DNA from: an uncultured Burkholderiales bacterium | GTDB lineage: Bacteria > Pseudomonadota > Gammaproteobacteria > Burkholderiales > Thiobacillaceae | Length of the DNA: 7,006 nt | Assembly (NCBI GenBank): GCA_937925755.1 | Contig: CALAMX010000208.1 | Coordinates: 1-7,006, forward strand | Direction: 5' to 3' | In this document: positions 1 to 7,006 of the stretch, piece after piece | How positions within the stretch are numbered: the stretch's first letter is position 1 | Layout: each line of letters opens with the position of its first letter | Translations under genes and position numbers: made by a program | The notes under the pieces: model-generated | The model's database searches: none | What the model was told of the DNA's origin: nothing | Seen by the model: the letters and a program-made list of their open reading frames with translations, nothing else

Positions 1-224
1 CGGCAGATCAGGACCACGGGCCGGTTGTGCGAGGCGGCCATGCGTACCTGGCCGAGGAAGTGGGGATTCAAGTCCCAGTTGATGCCCTCGTACCAGGGGA
101 TGAGGATGGCCCCCACTGGGTGGCCGACGAAGAGATACTCGAACTCCGAGCGGCAGTCGATGAAGACAGCGTCCGGGTGGGACTGGAGGAAGTCATAGGC
201 CTCTTTCGGGGTCAGGTGCTGCAT
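1..224 (-). CDS. Rhodanese-like domain protein (5' part; runs off left edge)
   Basis: This is the N-terminal 74 residues of a small rhodanese-fold protein, a family that carries sulfane sulfur on a cysteine persulfide. The protein starts MQHLTPKEAYDFL and continues with the typical first-strand pattern AVFIDCRSEFEY, then VGHPVGAILIPW, and then RPVVLIC. In rhodaneses the persulfide-forming cysteine opens the active-site loop just after the strand that reads VVLIC here, so Cys74, the last complete codon in the window, is the probable catalytic residue; the next codon begins CG, as expected for CRSG. Cys24 is an additional cysteine. The ATG is well supported by an AGGAG element 8 bases upstream (233-237). 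The gene lies 18 bases downstream of the Uma2-family remnant on the same strand and may once have been co-transcribed with it. Single-domain rhodaneses are common in sulfur-metabolising bacteria, but a specific sulfur donor or acceptor cannot be read from this fragment. Confidence 0.88.
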   Translation of the reverse strand, partial: MQHLTPKEAYDFLQSHPDAVFIDCRSEFEYLFVGHPVGAILIPWYEGINWDLNPHFLGQVRMAASHNRPVVLIC

Positions 225-232
225 GGCAAACG

Positions 233-237
233 CTCCT
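233..237 (-). promoter_or_regulatory. Ribosome binding site of the rhodanese gene
   Basis: AGGAG on the minus strand, 8 bases before the ATG at 224. It lies entirely in the 18-base gap after the Uma2-remnant stop codon, so the rhodanese gene can be translated independently of the broken gene upstream. Confidence 0.7.
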
Positions 238-242
238 ATAGG

Positions 243-842
243 TCAAATCTGCGGTCCAGGACTGGGCTCGCAGGGTGGACCAAAGACGGTGGTCATGGCG
301 AGGGCGAACCCGCCGCTGTAAGGCAGGCTCCAGGTGTCGCCGGCCCCAAAGACGTCTGGCCGACCATGGCGACCTTGGTCGAGACGGTCGCATTCTAGGG
401 TCGCGGCCTCGGGGTCAGCGATACCGGAATCGGCGACGCCAACCCGCTCGAAGAGCTCGCGCTTGACGAGTCGGTCGCGCCGCGCCGTGGCAGGCGACAA
501 CACCTCTCTCACCAGCTCGGGCGGCCCATCTAGATTACGGCCGTTGGCGAGCCAGGCCGGGTCGCACACCAACACCACATCCGGTTGCACTCCGGTGGCT
601 GGCCCCCGCACGACGTCCACGGGCGCGCTGAAGACACGGCAGGGCATACCTACGCCCGAACGGCGCCGGTCCTCATGCCGGAGGTCAAGCGGCGCATACA
701 GGCTACCGCTGATACTCTGGTGCACCAGGACCGGCGCCATGCGTCAGACCTCGCCGTCGATCAGCGCGTAGCGGCGCTCGTCGTTCCAGCCCATAGAGTC
801 CTGCACGGTGTAGCGCGGTGGGACGGTGAGTGGTCGGGACAT
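243..842 (-). pseudogene. Uma2-family (DUF820, PD-(D/E)XK nuclease-like) gene broken by an in-frame TGA
   Basis: Reading from the ATG at 842, one uninterrupted frame gives 199 codons down to the TGA at 243-245, except for a TGA at 744-746 (codon 33). The first 32 residues (MSRPLTVPPRYTV, then GWNDERRYALIDGEV) are a normal Uma2 N-terminus. After the stop the same frame continues RMAPVLVHQSISGSLY, then CRVFSAPVDV, VQPDVVLVCDP, PPELVREVLSPAT, VKRELFERVGV and GRPDVFGAGDTWSLP, all in the family's usual order and spacing. The stop sits where the family usually has an aromatic residue (GEVW/GELY), so a TGG to TGA change is the simplest explanation. The likely nuclease residues (Asp of QPD, Glu of REVLSP, downstream Lys) remain, but the family's hallmark GVxEYW is GVADSG, so damage goes beyond one base. 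The function of Uma2 proteins is poorly known. The MAPV methionine at 738-740 could allow reinitiation giving 165 residues, but that product would lack the first strand and still lack EYW. No frameshift is visible. Confidence 0.82.
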
Positions 843-852
843 GACGGTCGTG

Positions 853-858
853 CCTCCT
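853..858 (-). promoter_or_regulatory. Ribosome binding site of the Uma2 remnant
   Basis: AGGAGG on the minus strand, 10 bases before the ATG at 842. It supports 842 as the original start and shows that the N-terminal 32 codons belong to the same gene as the part beyond the internal stop. Confidence 0.65.
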
Positions 859-960
859 GCCAGCAGGATGCGCGCGAGCGAGACCATCGCCAAGCTCACC
901 GGGCGTGCCCGCTCGCATGATGCAGCACGGCCCCGGCCTTTAGGGGCTCGCCAGGTGAGA

Positions 961-969
961 TGTTATGAT
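961..969 (+). promoter_or_regulatory. Candidate extended -10 promoter element for metH
   Basis: The bases TGTTATGAT fit an extended -10 (TGn followed by TATGAT, one mismatch from TATAAT) in a local AT-rich patch within otherwise GC-rich DNA. No good -35 hexamer is found 16-19 bases upstream, which is normal for extended -10 promoters. Transcription would start around 975-978 and leave a leader of only about 20 bases before the metH ATG, too short for a riboswitch. This is seen by eye only. Confidence 0.4.
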
Positions 970-995
970 AATAGATTCGTCAGTTTATATCCGCC

Positions 996-4688
<3,693 letters not shown>

Positions 4689-4727
4689 GTCGTTCCGCTT
4701 GGGTGGCAGACCCGGTTTCGGGATGAT

Positions 4728-4741
4728 GCCGCTTAAGCGGC
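4728..4741. repeat. 14-base perfect palindrome at the convergent gene ends
   Basis: GCCGCTTAAGCGGC reads identically on both strands and can form a 5-base-pair GC stem with a TTAA loop. It lies 39 bases after the metH stop and covers the TAA stop (4733-4735) of the leftward gene. A second small hairpin, CCCG-GTTT-CGGG, is at 4711-4722. Neither is followed by a T-run on either strand, so a Rho-independent terminator is not supported, although a weak bidirectional stop between convergent genes is possible. Confidence 0.55.
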
Positions 4742-5173
4742 CATGCGCTCGGGCGCGCTGAGATCCTCGCGCATCGCCTTGAGCCGCTTCACCCGCTCGC
4801 CCATCTTGGCAAGATTGCTGGCTACGCGGTCTGCCAGCGACTCCTCGGGCTTGAGCTGCCAATAGGCGGTCTCCACCAGGTGCGGGATCAAGCTCGCGCG
4901 CTGCGCCGCACTCGGACCGGCCAGGGTACACAGGGCCTTGAGGTCCTGGTCAGCGGCGCGACTGAGCTCGTCGAGCCGGCGGATGGTCGCCGTGTCCAGC
5001 ATGTATATGAGAGAGCCCAGGCTGTGTTTCGGCCGGTTGGGGTCCACCGAGCGCCAGACCTCCATGGCCGACTCGAGTGTGGCGATCAAGGCATCGATCC
5101 GGCGGGCTGCCTCGGTGCGGACGTCAGGGTCGGCGTGGCGCAGCGAGGCATAGGCAAATTCGACGAGTTCCAT
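4733..5173 (-). CDS. Helical protein of unknown function, 146 residues
   Basis: I do not recognise this protein. It starts MELVEFAYASLRHADPDV and appears to be almost entirely alpha-helical, with few glycines, a single cysteine (in KALCTLAGPSAAQR) and no signal peptide or membrane segment, so a soluble cytoplasmic protein is expected. The stretch ADPDVRTEAARRIDALIATL resembles a HEAT/armadillo-type helix, but one such segment is not enough for a family call. The C-terminal third is charged and could form a short amphipathic or coiled helix (LADRVASNLAKMGERVKRL). The start is well supported by GGAGG 7 bases before the ATG, and coding character is good over the full length. It is convergent with metH and divergent from the GalT-like gene at 5263, with 89 bases between their starts. 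A link to either neighbour is only inferred from position. Confidence 0.8.
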   Translation of the reverse strand: MELVEFAYASLRHADPDVRTEAARRIDALIATLESAMEVWRSVDPNRPKHSLGSLIYMLDTATIRRLDELSRAADQDLKALCTLAGPSAAQRASLIPHLVETAYWQLKPEESLADRVASNLAKMGERVKRLKAMREDLSAPERMAA

Positions 5174-5180
5174 CTGCTAT

Positions 5181-5185
5181 CCTCC
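5181..5185 (-). promoter_or_regulatory. Ribosome binding site of the 146-residue unknown protein
   Basis: GGAGG on the minus strand, 7 bases upstream of the ATG at 5173. It is the strongest Shine-Dalgarno in this half of the window and fixes the start of the leftward gene. Confidence 0.75.
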
Positions 5186-5266
5186 ATGACCAAACACAGA
5201 AATCGCGGCTTCGTCCCCGTTTGGGCCGACGAGCCGTTTCGTTCACAGAGTTATTTTAGCCGATGA
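5186..5266 (+). CDS. Possible 26-residue leader ORF overlapping the GalT-like gene
   Basis: A short ORF begins MTKHRNRGFVPVWADE and ends SQSYFSR; its TGA stop overlaps the ATG of the next gene in an ATGA junction (5263-5266), the classic arrangement for translational coupling. The downstream ATG has no Shine-Dalgarno, which would fit coupling. Against it, the ORF's own start is preceded by the pyrimidine-rich complement of the opposite gene's ribosome binding site, so it has no Shine-Dalgarno either, and the frame stays open far upstream into the antisense of the neighbouring gene, so the overlap may be chance. No family is recognised. It is listed as a possibility, not as an established gene. 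Confidence 0.25.
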   Translation: MTKHRNRGFVPVWADEPFRSQSYFSR

Positions 5267-6321
5267 AATCTATCAAGCATTCAATCCTCTCCACCACGCC
5301 TTTCGCCTCGACGGCGGCCTTGCAGCAAGCCTTCGCCGAGGGACTTGCCCGCATGCTGGAGGGCAACGACCTGGGCAGCTACATCCTGGTGCTGGCCAAC
5401 GCGGCCCAGGACGCGAGATTTTGGCAGCGATTCAAACATCGGCTGGAAGAGCGTCACTCGCATTTGGCCGCCCTGGTGGCTGCCTCCCTGCGCCAGGGTC
5501 GCCCGATCGACGCACCCGATGACGACCTGATGGTGTTCCTCAAGCTGATGGCGATCGGCTTTGGCGAGGGGCTGCGCGCACACACACGCCTTGCCGGCCC
5601 TTGGGAGGTCTGTTACAACCCTCTACGCGCCTTGCGCCCGCCACGCGCGAGTCGGGTGTGTGTCGAGGGGCTGTCGCGACCGTTCGACCCCGAGGGGTTT
5701 CATTTCAACCGGCCGGCCCTCGAACACGAGGTGCTGTGGAGTGGCACCCTGCTGGGGCATACGGCCCGATTGCTTTACAACAAATTCCCGTTCGTCGAGC
5801 TGCATGGCCTACTCGTGCCGGAACCGGAAAAGTCGTGGCCGCAGTGGTTGACCGAGCAATGGCACACCTGGGCCTGGACCTTGGCTGTCCGTTTGGGAGA
5901 GACGACTCCCGGTTTTGGCCTGTCCTACAATAGCCTTGGAGCATACGCCTCGGTCAACCATCTGCATTTCCAGACCTTCGTGCGCACAAAGCCCCTGCCG
6001 CTGGCACAGGCGCATTGGCGGCACAACGGTGGTGAGCGCGCCTATCCCACGGCCTGTCTCACCTTCGACGATGCCGGCCAGGCCTGGCAGGCCATCGAAT
6101 CCCTGCATCGTCAGGGTACGCCCTATAACCTGATCTACACAGCCGGTCGGCTCTATCTCCTGCCGCGTCGCCCTCAGGGCAGCGATCCACCGGCGCCGTG
6201 GTCCGTGGGACACGCCTGGTTCGAGATGGCCGGGGGAGTGGTATTGTTCAACCGGGCTGACTACGAGGACCTGGACGCCGAGGCCATCGCGGCCGAACTC
6301 AAGCGGCTGGGGCAGGTCTAG
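5263..6321 (+). CDS. HIT/GalT-superfamily protein related to GDP-hexose phosphorylases (VTC2/GGP, GDPGP1), with helical N-terminal region
   Basis: 352 residues. Residues 1 to about 112 are helical and unrecognised. From about 114 (WEVCYNPLRA) the protein has the motif order of the GDP-L-galactose/GDP-D-glucose phosphorylase group: NKFPFVELHGLLVPEP (173-188), GFGLSYNSLGAYASVNHLHFQ ending at Gln237, PYNLIYTAGRLYLLP (287-301) and FEMAGGVVLFNRADYE (320-335). The HxHxQ signature is His233-Leu-His235-Phe-Gln237; by analogy with GalT, His235 would be the nucleophile that takes the nucleotidyl group. Family members cleave GDP-sugars with phosphate or transfer a nucleotide; the substrate here is unknown. 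The usual SGH near the C-terminus is AGG here (Gly325 for His). No signal peptide, so probably cytosolic. ATG 5263 is the first start after an in-frame TAG (5257-5259) but has no Shine-Dalgarno; Met31 (5353) has GAGGGA 9 bases upstream and would give 322 residues. yhdP follows 36 bases later and may be co-transcribed. Confidence 0.85.
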   Translation: MKSIKHSILSTTPFASTAALQQAFAEGLARMLEGNDLGSYILVLANAAQDARFWQRFKHRLEERHSHLAALVAASLRQGRPIDAPDDDLMVFLKLMAIGFGEGLRAHTRLAGPWEVCYNPLRALRPPRASRVCVEGLSRPFDPEGFHFNRPALEHEVLWSGTLLGHTARLLYNKFPFVELHGLLVPEPEKSWPQWLTEQWHTWAWTLAVRLGETTPGFGLSYNSLGAYASVNHLHFQTFVRTKPLPLAQAHWRHNGGERAYPTACLTFDDAGQAWQAIESLHRQGTPYNLIYTAGRLYLLPRRPQGSDPPAPWSVGHAWFEMAGGVVLFNRADYEDLDAEAIAAELKRLGQV

Positions 6322-6357
6322 CCGGGTGCCTTACGTCAACCCGATCGTTCCGGCACC

Positions 6358-7006
6358 GTGATTGCCCCGCCTCGCCTCGATCCCCGCTTCGTGCACGACC
6401 TGCGGCGCACGCTGCACTATGCCGCCTATGCCGTAGCGGTGGTCTTCATCGTGCTCTCCGCGATCGCGCTCACGCTCCGCCTGTGGATCATGCCGCAGAT
6501 CGACCGTCACCGCCCGATGATCGAGCGGATCGCGACCGAGGCCACGGGCGTGGCAGTGAGCATCGGCGCGATCCATGCCGACTGGCGTGGACTGAACCCG
6601 CGCCTGCGCTTGGAGGGTGTGCGCTTCGGAGAGCCGGGCGCCCTGCCCGCCCTCACCGTACCGAGTGTCGAAACGGCGCTGTCCTGGACCTCGCTGCTGC
6701 TGGCCGAACCGCGCCTGGTCTACATCCAGTTGTCGCGCCCGCATCTGGTCATCCAGCGCGACCGGCAGGGCGTGATCCGCGTGGCTGGCATCCACGTGAA
6801 TACGCCCGGTGCCACCAGCCCCTTCCCGGACTGGCTGCTGCGCCAGCGCAAGGTCCTGGTCCATGAGGCCACCGTCGTCTGGCAGGACGACTGGCTCGAT
6901 GCCCCACCGCTCACCTTGAGTGAACTTAGTCTGGCGCTGATCAATCGGCTGGGTCGCCACCGCCTGGGCCTGACTGCCCGCCCGCCCGATACTGTGGCGC
7001 GTCGGA
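6358..7006 (+). CDS. yhdP: YhdP/AsmA-like (TIGR02099-type) envelope protein, N-terminal part; runs off right edge
   Basis: The first 216 codons of a large envelope protein. The family has one N-terminal membrane anchor and a long periplasmic beta-rich body; E. coli YhdP acts with TamB and YdbH in moving phospholipids to the outer membrane. Seen here: a basic segment (DLRRTLHY), one hydrophobic helix at about 20-40, then the family's opening pattern LRLWIMPQIDRHRPMIERI, a GVAVSIGAIHADWRGLNPRL segment (64-83), ALSWTSLLL (107-115), SRPHLVIQRDRQGVIRVAGI and VLVHEATVVWQDDW. No ATG is available before the membrane helix: an in-frame TAG lies at 6319-6321, leaving GTG 6358 or GTG 6391 (five residues before LRRTL) as starts. 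Neither has a convincing Shine-Dalgarno; 6358 is chosen as the first. It is 36 bases after the GalT-like gene with no terminator between them. In E. coli yhdP follows rng (RNase G); here the upstream neighbour differs. Confidence 0.86.
   Translation, partial: MIAPPRLDPRFVHDLRRTLHYAAYAVAVVFIVLSAIALTLRLWIMPQIDRHRPMIERIATEATGVAVSIGAIHADWRGLNPRLRLEGVRFGEPGALPALTVPSVETALSWTSLLLAEPRLVYIQLSRPHLVIQRDRQGVIRVAGIHVNTPGATSPFPDWLLRQRKVLVHEATVVWQDDWLDAPPLTLSELSLALINRLGRHRLGLTARPPDTVARR

Larger units (their letters stand above)
843..995. other. Divergent intergenic region between the Uma2 remnant and metH
   Basis: These 153 bases hold no credible gene. The left end carries the Shine-Dalgarno of the leftward Uma2 remnant; the right end carries the AT-rich metH promoter candidate. 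A GCCCC/GGGGC inverted repeat (930-934 and 943-947, 8-base loop) lies just upstream of the promoter candidate; it is short and has no T-run, so it is not a terminator, and an operator role would be a guess. Confidence 0.6.

Noticed and set aside
27..398. Rightward 123-residue frame at the left end
   Set aside because: It is the complement of the rhodanese gene and the end of the Uma2 remnant, both of which show clear family motifs on the minus strand.
930..947. Terminator hairpin GCCCC...GGGGC upstream of metH
   Set aside because: It sits between two divergent gene starts, has only five base pairs with an 8-base loop and no T-run.
843..995. S-adenosylhomocysteine or cobalamin riboswitch ahead of metH
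   Set aside because: Neither the conserved core of the SAH element nor a B12-box-like sequence is visible, and the promoter candidate leaves a leader far too short.
5253..5284. Leftward promoter for the 146-residue gene (TAAAAT at 5253-5258 with TTGAAT at 5279-5284)
   Set aside because: The hexamers are separated by 20 bases, outside the usual 16-18 spacing, and the -35 matches only 4 of 6 positions. The TAAAAT alone is not enough to call.
6331..6960. Leftward 209-residue frame at the right end
   Set aside because: It is antisense to the yhdP-like gene, whose membrane helix and family pattern are clear; the antisense frame is His/Gln/Arg-rich without a recognisable domain.

Overview
The window is GC-rich, densely coded DNA that most resembles a gammaproteobacterial chromosome. 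The evidence is a full-length cobalamin-dependent methionine synthase that follows the E. coli MetH layout almost residue for residue, and the start of a YhdP/AsmA-like envelope protein of the proteobacterial type. A single-domain rhodanese and a Uma2-family remnant would fit a purple-sulfur or related Chromatiales bacterium, but that placement is inference; no rRNA or other phylogenetic marker is present.

Layout. Positions 1-842 read leftward: a broken Uma2-family (PD-(D/E)XK nuclease-like) gene at 243-842, followed after 18 bases by the start of a rhodanese-domain gene that runs off the left edge at its probable catalytic cysteine. A 153-base divergent intergenic region (843-995) separates these from metH (996-4688, rightward), which is intact and complete. 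metH converges on a 146-residue helical protein of unknown function (4733-5173, leftward); the short gap between them ends in a 14-base perfect palindrome that covers the leftward gene's stop codon. A second divergent region (5174-5262) leads to a rightward gene (5263-6321) for a HIT/GalT-superfamily protein. Its motifs match the GDP-hexose phosphorylase group (plant VTC2/GGP, animal GDPGP1), here joined to a roughly 110-residue helical N-terminal region. Thirty-six bases later a GTG-started yhdP-like gene begins (6358) and runs off the right edge.

How the genes fit together. metH appears to be a stand-alone housekeeping gene with its own promoter. The GalT-like gene and yhdP are closely spaced in the same direction, with no visible terminator between them, so they may be co-transcribed. 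The unknown helical gene is divergent from the GalT-like gene and could share its control region. I see no tRNA, rRNA, CRISPR array, insertion sequence, integrase or phage gene.

The most unusual item is the bacterial GDP-hexose-phosphorylase-like protein. It keeps the HxHxQ active-site signature but has glycine where characterised relatives carry a histidine near the C-terminus, and its start region is odd: an overlapping 26-codon ORF with an ATGA junction, no Shine-Dalgarno at the first ATG, and a better one before Met31. The second most informative item is the Uma2 pseudogene, with an in-frame TGA at a probable tryptophan codon and a degraded EYW motif.
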